This document shows, one piece after another, positions 23,905 through 35,569 of a stretch of 64,000 bases of DNA. Made by a program: the position numbers and the translations under genes. Source of the stretch: Corylus avellana (taxonomy: Eukaryota; Streptophyta; Magnoliopsida; Fagales; Betulaceae); the NCBI RefSeq assembly GCF_901000735.1, contig NC_081543.1, forward strand, positions 35,026,590-35,090,589. The letters run 5' to 3'. The first letter of the stretch is position 1, and each line of letters begins with the position of its first letter. Below the pieces are notes generated by a model. That model did no database searches, had not been told where the DNA came from, and saw nothing but the letters and a program-made list of their open reading frames with translations.

Positions 23905-25657
23905 GACTTTATATACATTGTAAGACGCACAAAAAATGAATATTATCAATTTTCATTTGAAATGAAGAGAATCATATTCCAAGCGCCACCCGAGTTGTGT
24001 TATGTCCTACTATTACTCTTTCTTTTATTGGTAACAGCATTTTAATAGTCACAGAGAAGAGAAATTGCAATATCTATGGTTGAGGTTGAGAGTATAAATC
24101 ACAACTTCTTTGCTAGTCGGATTAGGATTTTCAGTAATTTACTATTTGTATTATTATCGAATTATTAATAATTCGAAATAGCAAAATGATTGAAGAACTC
24201 TATCCATTATTCCACTCCATTCCATATTCAAAAAATCCGAGAGATCTTTGTAAAATTGTAGGAATTCTAGAAGATTTAATTCCCACTTCCTCGTGCTCAG
24301 AAAAAGAAAATTCCCACTTCGTCGTGTTTGTTGTCGTGTCATTAATCTCGATGGCGACAGCAGAAGGACGCCACTATTTAGTATTTAGTATTTACTATCA
24401 ACTTGGCGTATTTAATTATTATTATCCATTATGCTTTTAACTTTTAACTACCACCCTCATTTAATACTTCTATCACTTATTTGGTCACGGACAAACTGTT
24501 TCCTAATTTTTTTTTATTTTTTTTTAATTTTATAAAAATTAGTCTTTAAAAAGTTACACATACTATTAAAAAATGTACGTCACTTTTAAGACAAATGTAA
24601 TTAGGGATATTAACCTTCTTTTTTTTTTTTTTATAAAAAAAAAAAGATAGTAACAAAATAATGTGAAACTTATTTATTAAAAATGATTAAAATAATTAAT
24701 TAAAAAAAAATGCTGCAAGTACTAATCAGAGGCAAAATTAGATTTTGTAGTGTGGAGGGATGAATTTTTTAAAAATATCGTGTTAAAAAGAATTGGAGGT
24801 CCGTACATTTTTAGAAATATAAAATTATGATCTACTAAATATATATTTAGAAATATACAAAATGTCAACCTAAATCATCATTCCCATTAAACATTGGAGA
24901 TTTCAGCATCAGAGCTTTCTTTAGGATAGCAGCCCCAACCCTACATCAACACTATTATCTCACAACCTCCACAAACTTGCTTCCTGCCAAAAATATCACC
25001 ATCTTTTCAAATATTATTTCTCTTATCTTTTCTTCCACCTGGCAAAATCAATCTACTGCTCTCCCTAATTAGTGAGACTTTATGTCAATTATCAAACAAT
25101 TTCTTTTTTTCTTTTCTTTTTTTTTAAAAAAATATATATATTTGTATGTATAATTGACAAAAGAAAAAAGAAAATAGTCATGAAACTCAAAATTCAAACG
25201 TATATTCAATCATCTGAGACTGACACATTTGGATCTTGGTGGGCTGTCAGGCACCAATTCCTGCTTGATAAGTTCAATTACTCTTAAAGCTGTGAAGTAC
25301 TTTTGGTGGGGTTTACTTTGAAAAGTGTCATTTGTAGAATTTACTTATGAAAATTCTTTGGTAAACTTGTTGAAAAGTGTTTTATGTTTTGAAACAAATA
25401 CTAAACATGTTTATTGTGTTAAAAAAAAATAAAAGGGTAAGAGAAGGCAATAAAATAAGAGAAATTTTTTTATCCGAGCGTGACCATAATAACACCGATA
25501 TACTGAAAACTAATAAAATATTTGTTAGTGATTCATCATCCTAGCAATAAATCACCATAAAAAAGGGTAATTCAAATTGTGATCTTACTCTAACCCCTTT
25601 CATAGTAACTCCCAATCTCAGTAATTATATTGGTGCAATGGTGTATGAGACAGAGAG
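23905..25657. other. Intergenic; contains a diverged relative of the methyltransferase 3' flank
   Basis: No gene supported. At about 24905-25040 the order CATCAGAG, CAGCCC, CCCTACA, TCACAACCTCCACAAACTTGC, CCATCTTTT parallels 15668-15765 (and 26272-26370) with clear divergence, suggesting an older duplicate of that flank. The rest is AT-rich. Confidence 0.4.
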
Positions 25658-26850
25658 GGGGATTGTGCCTGTTTTGTTTCAGATTAAAGCGGCTCAAAAT
25701 ATCTTGAGTCTTTAATTAATAATAAAATGGCCTTTATTCTCAATTTATTTTCCAAATAATGTGAAGATAAGCTTTTCTAAATTTCTTATAACAGTAAATA
25801 ATATTGATGTAATTATTATTATTATTATTATTATATAATTTTTTATTATTTTTGAACAACACTATCCTTTTAAATGCAATAACCTAAAGAAATGGAGAAA
25901 ATTTGAAATTGAGAAGATATTTTCCGTGGACATAGAACTATAGAAGAGAAAAAAGGTTAAGATGCTTACGCACATGGTGCAATTAATAAGCTTCGGGACT
26001 AAAGAGAAGTCATGAGGGCTGGACCTCGTTATGGGAATAATAAACTTGTTAATTACACTAGACCCTACAATATAGCATTAGATTCAGCATTTTTAGACAC
26101 GAGTGCTTCCCATAATCTACCACTATAATTAATTAAAGTACCGTTACTAATTACACTTAATTTAACGTTACTAATTATACTTAATTTTTTTCATTTAAAT
26201 ATAAAGACGATTAAAATCCTGTGGCTTTAAATTTAATTCCCACGTAACATAGTCAGCATGCTTAATCATCAGAGAAGCAGGACAAGGATTTGACGACAGC
26301 CCAGCCCTACAACGGCTCCATCAGCTCACCACCTCCACATACTTGCATATCAGTCGCCATCTTTTTCAAAACTACTCATCGATCAACTCTACCCTTTCTC
26401 CTTTCCCAGGGAGCAAGACCACATGGTGGGGAACCGACACCAAAATCAAACAATACCCCTTATATATTTGCACCCAACAATTCAGGAAACTTACCATTCA
26501 ACCATTATTTATTATTTATTTTTTACAAAATTCAGATTCTGAAACAAAATCAGGCATCAATTATTCCCAATTGATAACCATATATTAAAAAATAAAAAAC
26601 TACATTAATTAGATTTAGAGCTATACTATAGTGTATTTTCCAACAAAGCATCCAGGTCAGCTTCGCCTTCCCAGACAATTACATTCATTTTGACCCAATC
26701 TTTTCTTTTCTTTTCTTTTTCTTTGGGTTCTACTTTCTTTCTGCTTTTTTTTTTTTTTCAAATTAAGCAGAACATGTTGTACTACAAAGCAGTAGCATAG
26801 TAAAATTTTTAGTTAATAGATGTCAAAGTAAAAAAAAAAGGAGTGACGTG

Positions 26851-27741
26851 TCAACACCTCCAGTCGAGCCTGACCTCGGCGGGGCCGACGACGTGCTGAC
26901 GGGGCTTGCGGAACGAGACGATGTGGCTGCTGACCATGAACGCGGTGACCCGCTCTGACACCTTGATTTCTTCCATCTTCAGGTCTTGTAGCCTCCGCGC
27001 GTACTCTGGAACGTGCATCAGGTCCCACACCACGCCCACCCCACCGGGCTTCAACACCCTCACAACCTCGCCCACCACCCTCATCCTCTCCGCCGCGGCC
27101 TCCACTGTACGGTTCCGGCCGTGCTCTTTCCCCACCGTGTGGAGGAACACCCCGGAGACCACCACGTCGAAGCTGTTGTCTGCGAAGGGCAGCCTCCTCA
27201 CGTCGCCTTCTCTGCACGTCACGTACTCTCCGACCCCCTCCAGCTTCGCCGTACGGAGGGTCCGGAGCGTGGTGGCCTTGGAGCGGTCCAGACCCACGAC
27301 CCGGCCGGAGCTACCCTCCTTCTTGAGCTGGGTCGCGACCGCGTTGAGGAGGATTCCCCGGCCGCAGCCGAGGTCGAGGGCGTGCTTCACCGTCGACCAG
27401 TCGTCGACGAAGGAGAGCATGCGGAGGGCCATGGCGTGGTGGAGGGGCACGGCGGAGTAGAAGAAGTTGGCGGCGGCGAACAAGAGGCATACGGCGGAGA
27501 GGGCGGTGACGGAGCCTGTGAATCCGGCGGCGAATCGGGCGGCGCCGCCGGGGAGGGAGATGGTGACGGAGAGGATAGACTCGAAGAAGGAGCGGATGGG
27601 GTCGAAGTAGAGGAGGTAGAGCACGGAGAGGACGCCAAAGAGAAGGGCGTGGAGGAGGAGGAACACCAGGGTCTGCCACTGCTCCACGCCGTAGATCGCG
27701 TAGATCTGGCTCCAGTCTCTGCTCGTCGCCGTTTTGCCCAT
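26851..27741 (-). CDS. Membrane-anchored class I SAM-dependent methyltransferase (copy B)
   Basis: 296 residues, identical to the protein at 16244-17134 except Ser for Ala at residue 51, just after the first hydrophobic segment. SAM-binding motifs ALDLGCGRG, VVGLDRS, EGDVRRLPF and LKPGG are all kept. I noticed two silent differences (near 27480 and 27643) besides the Ala/Ser change. Both copies are open and have the same leader and TATA region. If the duplication is real, the plant has two active copies; if it is an assembly artefact, these are two alleles. Substrate unknown; a UbiE/COQ5-type fold says only that it uses SAM. Confidence 0.9.
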   Translation of the reverse strand: MGKTATSRDWSQIYAIYGVEQWQTLVFLLLHALLFGVLSVLYLLYFDPIRSFFESILSVTISLPGGAARFAAGFTGSVTALSAVCLLFAAANFFYSAVPLHHAMALRMLSFVDDWSTVKHALDLGCGRGILLNAVATQLKKEGSSGRVVGLDRSKATTLRTLRTAKLEGVGEYVTCREGDVRRLPFADNSFDVVVSGVFLHTVGKEHGRNRTVEAAAERMRVVGEVVRVLKPGGVGVVWDLMHVPEYARRLQDLKMEEIKVSERVTAFMVSSHIVSFRKPRQHVVGPAEVRLDWRC

Positions 27742-28052
27742 TTCTTGCTTTTCCTTTCCTTTCCTTCTCCAATCTAATGCGAGAGATTCTACGGGTAATT
27801 GGAAAGAGAACCTGCCAACTGGGAAAACAAATTCTGGGTGAGAATTCGGGAAAGTGTGTGAGCGAGTAAATGAGTGAGTGAGTGAGAGAAAATGTGAGAA
27901 TTTATTCTTTCATGAAAAATTATTAGAGTCGTTAAGAAATTATAACCGAAAGGCAGAAAATGGGGTAACGCATTTTCTTTCTAAAAATTCCCGCGTTTTC
28001 TCGGCAAGCAAACAGACCCAGTGGTAGCCCTAAGTATTGGATTTCGTAATTT

Positions 28053-28061
28053 TTATATATA
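28053..28061 (-). promoter_or_regulatory. Candidate TATA box for methyltransferase copy B
   Basis: Same TATATATAA as at 17446-17454, about 310 bp upstream of the start codon. Confidence 0.45.
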
Positions 28062-28069
28062 CTTACAGT

Positions 28070-30722
28070 GACGAAGCTTGGGAATCAGCCCAGGGTCTGA
28101 GATCCAGCAGCTGCAGAGAACTTAATGGCAATCCCAACACGGAAAGAAAGATCAGGAAGAACAGAACAGAGAGCTCAAAGTGCCAAAAATTCCCAGCCTT
28201 CTTTTCTCAGAAGCAATAGAGAGCGAGACCCAAAAACCCATTTATACAGAGAGAGAGAGAATCACAGTAATAAATCTGCAAGTGTCAGCTCTGGTACTGA
28301 CGAGGACGACGACATATTTTATCACCTCCCGGCTCCAGCAAATCACGCGCTTTTGCTCGTCGCCTTGCGACTAACTTAACGAAGCACAGCTCCAAATTGG
28401 GCTTTCAGATTTCAAACATCAACAAAAATGGAAAAAAATAAAAGAACACTCAAAGCGGATTTGGATTTGTACGGACTCTTGAGAAAATGGGAGGGATGGG
28501 CAAGTCGCAAGTGCGAGCGATTGTGGATTTGTGGATACGTACGTATTTATGTGGGGGAAGTAGGTTGGGAAACCAGTTAATGTTTACCGGGTGACCTCCT
28601 CAGCCAGTAACTTGAATATTTTATTTTAGAGTAATGTAGATATATTTTCAAAATTAGCTATTTAATATCGACTTCATTTAGGCGTATAATAGTCGTATAA
28701 TAATTTACTAAATAATATTTATCTTTATTTTATAACTTAAAGCGGAAAAAGTTTAGAAATGAATAACGATATTTAGTAAACTGTTATATTATTCTCGTAC
28801 AATTTGATAATATAAAAGTAAAAATTATTCATTAAATTAAAAATTAGTTAAAGAAAAATTAAATATTAATTTTCATTGGTTGATCATTTCAATTGTATTT
28901 GTATGGTATAGCGGGTTTAGTATATGAATGAGGTCAAAATGGGGATTTGATCAAGTCCGGTTGCCTTTTGGGAAGAGTGTAGAGTTTGTGATTGTTAAAA
29001 AATAAATAAAAAATCTACCAAGATTGATTGGTTTGAGTGGGTTTGACCAAGGGAAGGCCTATGTTACAAAACTTGCTCGTCATTAATTCATAAAACCAGC
29101 TCAATATTGGTTTGACTCAACGTATGTGATGGTAAGATGGTTGAACAAGTTGGAAGAGCTCAAAATAAGGCAAGGTTTTATTTTATTGGAAGTGACATTT
29201 TTTTTTTTTTTTTTAAGATATTGAAAGTGACTTTGATTAGCTTCCTTTTGTCCATACATTATCATCTACGTTACTCACCCAAAAGAGACAACCTACCAAA
29301 GTTGTGTAGATTGATAGCACTTTTTAGATATTTAAAAAATGAAACAAAATAAAATTGATTTGATATAAAGGTGAAAGTAATTTCGAGCGTTTTGTAAAAG
29401 AGGCATATTACACGATCATCTTTTAATCATTTATTTTTACAAATTCAGTAAATCAACTATTAGATTTGTAAATTTATATGAGTTTCACATAAATTTAATG
29501 ATGAATTTATCGATTCTCGATATGAAAATGGTTGAAAAAAAATGAATTTTATCATTTTTCTTTTGTAAATGTTTTGTATTTAAAGTTATTTATTAATGTT
29601 TTTGCCTCCTTTTTTTTTTTTGTTTTTTTGGTGGCTAGAAAACAAAAAGCTTTTCCGAAGAGAATGATCAAATCAAACCAAGAAGTTCTAGCAAAATGAC
29701 GTTACAAAGGATGTGGTAGTTCACGTGACACCAGTTGCCCAAGGCACCCAAATATTAATAGTATAATTAAGGTCCCTCCCATTAAAACTTATTTAAGACC
29801 TCAATTATGGTAAAAACAAAATTTAATAAATACTCTTTAATTAATGCTTCAATTATAGTTAAAAACTAATTACATTGAAAGCATTCAATGGCTAAATATT
29901 AAATACTTTGGGGGAAAAGAGAGAGAAATATGGAAACTTGAAATGTCATATATGGAAAATTCAATGCCTATGATTCAACACAAACCCACATGAGTCATGA
30001 CCATTTTCCACTTATAATATTGATTAGGTTGGAAATTAAATGCTCAAAAGAAATCAGGGAAGATAAAAACTTTTTCATAAAAAATAAAATGTATAATTCA
30101 TAGAAATAAATAGTTTGACGAAAATGTTTTTTAGAATTAACTGTTTCTTATATATAGTATATCAAGTTATTTTTTCAATTCATAGTAGGTTGAAAAATTT
30201 TAGATATATGAAAATATATATAAGAAATTAAAATTATTAGACGATGACAGTTTGCAGGGGAAAAAAATCTCTTAATCTTGAAAGTTTTTGAAACATGATA
30301 TTTATTATAATATTAATGGTTTAGATTTATTTTCAGAACTACAAACTTTAAAAGAAGTTTTACAAAGTGAAGAAACTATTACTCCAATTGATGCACTATA
30401 TTATATAGGATTTTATTCTTTTTCAAATGCATGTATTGCTTATTGAATTTTATTCACAAGTAGTACAATTTTTTTTTTTAATTAAAATTAATAAAATCCT
30501 GCATAAGATTGATAATGTCAAAGATTAAGTGTATTAGCCCTGTTATCAATTGAATGAGATATTAAGAAAAAAAGAATATAAATACTTAATTAGTTATTTG
30601 CATCTCGAAAGGTGAGAATAATAATTTTTAAATAAAAAATATAAGAAAGGCATCACTTAAATTTGTCACCATTGTTGGTACTTACCATGTTTACAAAATG
30701 ACATAACAATTCATGTGACACT
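28070..30722. other. Upstream and intergenic part of copy B
   Basis: As in copy A, no second gene. A G-to-T change near 28577 creates a stop in the 60-residue frame that is open at 17821-18003, arguing against its being coding. Confidence 0.4.
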
Positions 30723-30936
30723 TAGAGCCTGTTTGGGTGTATGTTTAAGAGGTTTAAAAGTGTGTTTAATACTCAAAAAGTCAGTTTGAAGAAGTATATG
30801 TTTGGTAAAAACAATTGAAAGCACTTTTAATTCAAAAGGCCAAAAAATGTAAATGTATTTTAAATTAAAAATAAAAAAAAAACTCTTTTTAACTGAAAAT
30901 CTATATTTCTCAAATACAATCGCAAACATGTTCTTA
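30723..30936. mobile_element. hAT-like MITE, GAGCCTGTTTG family (copy B)
   Basis: Allelic to 20104-20337. The centre differs: the stretch with AAAACAGCCAAAATATATTTG and an AAGCTT palindrome in copy A is replaced here by a shorter AT-rich sequence near 30845-30880. Confidence 0.7.
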
Positions 30937-31027
30937 CCACATCAGCTATTAAAATGTTTACGGTTACATATTAGTCAACCTGACATTCATTTTGATAAAA
31001 TATAGGCTGTCACATAAGTCTCTGGTA

Positions 31028-31058
<31 letters not shown>

Positions 31059-31544
31059 TTTTTTTTTAAAGCATGAGTGCCGCTATGGATGCTACAAACT
31101 GATATGACCATTCATAATTGATGAAATAATTAAGCAAAAGATCCGACCTCTTAACTTAATTAATTAACAATTCAGTTATCAATTATATACTCTTAATAAT
31201 TTCATCAAGTATGAATTATCACATTAATTTATAAAAAAATTATAGTAAAATTTGCAGTAGCGAATTTATTTTTCTTTGAGCATATCTATTCATGTAAAGT
31301 GCAAAGAAGATCTCATGTTTCTTTTTCAGTCTCTATCTTTTTACTTGTTCTACTTCCTCTTTAATAATAAATCGGAAAGAAGTACTTGGATCTTTAGCAG
31401 GCAAAAACTCCTTGTAGAAGGTAATTTAGGAGTGAAAATGTGGGCATTTAACCGTAAACCGCTTTAGAAGGTGGCTAGGAAAAATCGCTAACCGCATAAA
31501 CGGTTACAGTCAAGGGTTTTAGGTTTTGAAAAAACTGCTAAGCA

Positions 31545-31546
<2 letters not shown>

Positions 31547-31591
<45 letters not shown>
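31547..31591. repeat. (TA)n microsatellite
   Basis: Pure TA run, longer than in copy A, directly abutting the MITE at 31592. Confidence 0.95.
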
Positions 31592-31594
<3 letters not shown>

Positions 31595-31749
31595 TAATGC
31601 TAGAAACCATATTTTTATCATCCTAAAATTGATGTGGCTTTTAAAGTCACCATTAAATTTTAGATGAATCATACTTAAATTTTAATCCAATGGTAATTTT
31701 GAAAGCTACATCAGCTTTAAAAGGATAAAAAATGGTCCCTAACATTACG
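31592..31749. mobile_element. MITE inserted in or next to a (TA)n run
   Basis: The left arm GAGTAATGCTAGAAACCAT and further ATTGATGTGGCTTTTAAAG pair with the right arm, which reads CTACATCAGCTTTAAAAGGA then CCCTAACATTAC. About 158 bp, no coding capacity. TA-rich sequence on both sides hides the exact target-site duplication. Confidence 0.75.
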
Positions 31750-33981
31750 ATATATATAAATATATAAAAATTTAAAAGCCTAAGTGGTTAGCGGTTATTG
31801 GCTTAATAACCGCTAATTTTAACCGCTTTTTCACTCCTAAAAGACATCTACAACTTTAAAGGGTTATTGACTTAATAGGTAAAAAATTATCTTACAAATT
31901 TAATTAGACCAAAAAGAAAAACACTTATTACATTTATATATATAACATCAAAATATATTTTCCAATCAAAATAAAATATAATATATAAATGGGGTAGATT
32001 TTTTTCAAATGGCAACATTTTTGCTACCGTCTTATCTGGGGATCTTGCTAAAGCTTCTAAGTTCTAACCGCTTATTAAAGTCGAATAGAATTGGAGGCAT
32101 TAGGCTCCGCCAATCATGGTATGTGATTATCAAGGCCGTACATTAAAAGCCTTCGGGATTGATGTAATTGAAGGCTTTAAATTATGTGGACTTTTTGACA
32201 CCACCCATCACCCGGCATCTTCTGTTTCCATACTTGCCATTTGCATGAACACCTTTCTTTTCTTTTCTTTTTTATTTATTTTTTATTCATTTTTAAAGTG
32301 ACCCAACTACCCTCCACTTTTACTTAATTTTCAGTGCCTTGCCACAATCTTTAGATGCTCTCTTTCCTCAACACGCTTGTAACTTGTCCCGCCCTTTTAT
32401 TTTTTATTTTTTTCCCTTTCTATTTTTAAGATCTAGCTTATAGCAGCATGTATGCTATAATTTAATAAATTGTTAAGATTAAATTTTAAAATTAATTTAC
32501 TTTTAAAAGTTTTTAATATGATAAATTTTTTTATGAAGGATAAATTTGAAACTCGTGTAAGGCGCATTTGATTTGAACAAGATAAGGGTTGATTCTGCAC
32601 GGACGTAACTCAAATGAATGACACCCAATTCAAGGCTTTGAATACTTGAGCCAATCCCTCTAAATTTTGTCCAATCCTTTTAGAGTATATGAAAACATAT
32701 TTGCCAATTGCTTCAATTAACTATTGATTGAGAAGAGATAATAACCCATGAAATCAAGGTTCATGTTGGTAACGTCCTTCAAGGACAATTTAGTCAAATG
32801 GAGCCCTCAATAGACTAACGAAATTCTGATTTTTTTTTTTTTTTTTTTTGTAATGAAATTCTGATTAGATATTTGCTTGGATTAAACGACAGTATCTAAT
32901 AGAAGTCTTACATGTCACATATCTTGACCCAAAAAAAAAAAAAAAAAAGAAGAAGTAGGACCCACGTTCTTTAAGGAAAGGCAATAGTGGGTTCCAAACG
33001 AGTGAGACGCGGGAATGACAGAAGAAAGCAACCGTGGCTGAGGGAGGCACGAACTCGACCGCTTTTGACGATTTGCATCATACCACCACCACCGACGTAA
33101 CCCAACTGTAAAACTAGCTTAAAAAATACATCTTCTTCCTTCTTCTTCTTTCAATCTGCTTATTATTTTATTAAACTTTTGTACCAGCTCAACCTTTTCT
33201 TTTATGAGGATCTTATGACGTAGATTTCATGAGAAAGTATATCTAGGTCCTTTATGCATGGAGAAAGATCGTGACGGGTATAGACGGTGAAAGTTACAGA
33301 CCTCTTAAATTCGATTAAATCGCAGTATAAGACTCTCATATAATTTCACCATGACATTAATAAGAACTAAAATGATTTACGCTAATCATGCAAGCATAGA
33401 AATTTTTATTATAGCATTCAAACCCGTGCCTTAATATGTACCAAACAATTTTAAAAATTTTCTTGAATCATTAAACTACTGCCTTAAATGATTAAGTAAT
33501 TATGTTTAATCACATCATATATATATATATATATATATACAACATGGATACATGCATCTATGAATGGTCACCCTTTGCTTTGTCCTTAGAGATCATGACA
33601 AGAAATATTAATGAAGGCGTGGAATTTTTTAAGAGATCATATTTTCTTTCTCAAACTTGTGTAACATAATTTTGTTTTCCTTCCATTACAATTTTGGAGA
33701 TCCAAACAAAGGATTAAAATTATTTCTGAAGGAAAATTATGAACGTAACGTGGATTAATTTCAGCATTTTAATTATGAGGAAATTAGGAATCGCATATTC
33801 TTAAATAGACAACATGTTCAAAGGATATAATCACAGGTTTTTCTTACCGATTGCCACAACAGTTCTTGATTTGCCAGTCTAGTTAGTTTATAATACTTAA
33901 ATTTTAACAAATATAGTGATCACTATATATATATTGGCAAATAGATGGTCAAAGGATATATAGCAAAGACTTGTAGGTTGG
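31750..33981. other. Intergenic, gene-poor
   Basis: No gene recognised. It holds T/A tracts (32831, 32932), a (TA)n run at 33517-33539 and AT-rich DNA. Short open frames here show no recognisable motif. Confidence 0.4.
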
Positions 33982-34190
33982 GTTTTTTTGTTTTTTTCTA
34001 ATCAAGTAAGGAAAAACGGGTTATAAGACTAATTGACAATAAAAGGGGTGAACACCCCAATAACAAAGCGTAAAAGGTAAATGCAATACAAAAACGGTAA
34101 CATATTCTAGATCAGGTCCGAAAGGACCCAATAGTAGGCAATGGTGTTGCCGATAGTGTTAGGAGAACCATAAACAAGCGTAGGTTTTGT
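33982..34190 (-). mobile_element. Retroposon 3' fragment, minus strand
   Basis: A T-rich start, then GGGTTATAAGACTAATTGAC, ACACCCCAATAACAAAGCG and AATAGTAGGCAATGG. These phrases recur in the same order at 47345-48230 and 49605-49900, so it is a degenerate member of the same LINE-like 3'-end family. Confidence 0.55.
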
Positions 34191-35424
34191 TTATTAATGT
34201 GTTTTAGAGGTTTTTTTGTTTTTTTGTTTGAAAAACAAATGTTACGATGTAATATAAATATAAAAAAATGTTTTTTTTGTTTTTTTTTTTTTTTGGTTTT
34301 AGGAGTGTTTGGTGTTTTGAGTTGGTTGTTAATATTTTTGTTTTAAAAACATAAGCAAAAAGACAGAGAACAAATATTTTAACAAGCTTAACCTATTAAA
34401 GTGAGTCATTTTACTTTGTGAATTTAGCTTAGGTGTTGTTAAAAAAAAGTTACAAAATATTTCATGTACGTGGTTTTTTTAACTGTTCAAATTTAACTGA
34501 TCTCTTTTTAATGAAAAATTATAATTAAACCTAGACAGTTGTAAAATTAAAAACAAAAACACACGTCCTAAGCTAGCTAGATCCTCACTTTTTCCTACCC
34601 ATTCAACCTAGCCCCATCTTGGTGGGTGCAAATTGGTACTGTCAATTTGAACAACTTTGGAGGCAATCCTAGGAAGCTTTAGCAATAATTATTTACTAGA
34701 TATATGTACTTAGCAGGCATAGGTGGCCTTACTTTGATCAATTGTTAGTGCAATTATTGTTAATAATGGAATGGCATGGACCATAAAATTCCAACAAAAT
34801 AGACCAGCATTTATGAATGGACTATGTTGATATTACTTATTAAAGATTCCTATATATATTCATTGATGGAGAAAAGTAAAGAGTAACGTTTAAGAAGGAC
34901 ATCTCTTTTCTTACCAAAAGAAAAATGGGAATAAGGTAAAATAGTTTTTACCTTGATTTTTTTGTAAGTACTAAAAGAGTTTTTGTTTCTCAGTCAGAAT
35001 TTGATAGAAAATTTTGGATTGAGGGTGAGTAATTATAAAAGTTATTTTTTATCCCTCTAAAAATGAAATAATTTTTAAAATTATTATTTAATCAAAATTC
35101 AATAATAATATTTGTTTTTTTTTAAAAAAAAAAAAACACAAAATAAACATAGCATTACTTAAAATTGGGTATATGATAAACCAATTCTTCGTTGGAGATG
35201 AAAATTAAAGTCAAAATTGGGGATTTACTTTTACAACTTTTAAGTTCAAATTGGTCCATTGGCATTGGGAAGCGAGCAAGACTATGAGTCAACAGGTGAT
35301 CTCTTTTTATTTAAAATCTCACTAGCTTTTTTAAATTCATCAATCATCATTGTTATCAACGAAAACTCAGATCAGGTTCTCACTACTATTTTACGGTTTT
35401 TATTAAAGGAAATTTTAAGTCTTT
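34191..35424. other. Intergenic, nothing recognised
   Basis: AT-rich DNA with poly(T) tracts near 34270. No supported gene. Confidence 0.35.
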
Positions 35425-35569
35425 TTCTAGTATTTTTTTGGTGTCCTTCTAATTATGACGTGGCTTTTAAAATTATTAATATATTAAAAGATAATAATGA
35501 TAATTTCAAATTTAACGATAATTTTAAAAATTACATCACAGTTGGGAGGACACCAAGAGAACACTAGAA
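35425..35569. mobile_element. Small inverted-repeat element (MITE)
   Basis: The left arm TTCTAGTATTTTTTTGGTGTCC, followed by TTATGACGTGGCTTTTAAAA, pairs with the right arm, which reads TTTTAAAAATTACATCACAG then GGACACCAAGAGAACACTAG. About 145 bp, no coding capacity. I could not define the target-site duplication. Confidence 0.65.

Larger units (their letters stand above)
25658..31660 (+). repeat. Copy B of the 6.0-kb direct duplication
   Basis: Colinear with 15026-21032. This copy lies within a continuous contig (21133-42963), so it is probably the correctly placed version. It extends beyond copy A on the right, where the MITE at 31592-31749 is complete. Confidence 0.95.

Noticed and set aside
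25658..31660. Recent true tandem gene duplication of the methyltransferase
   Set aside because: Not excluded, but the exact coincidence of copy A with gap boundaries makes an assembly artefact more likely; recorded as a finding instead.
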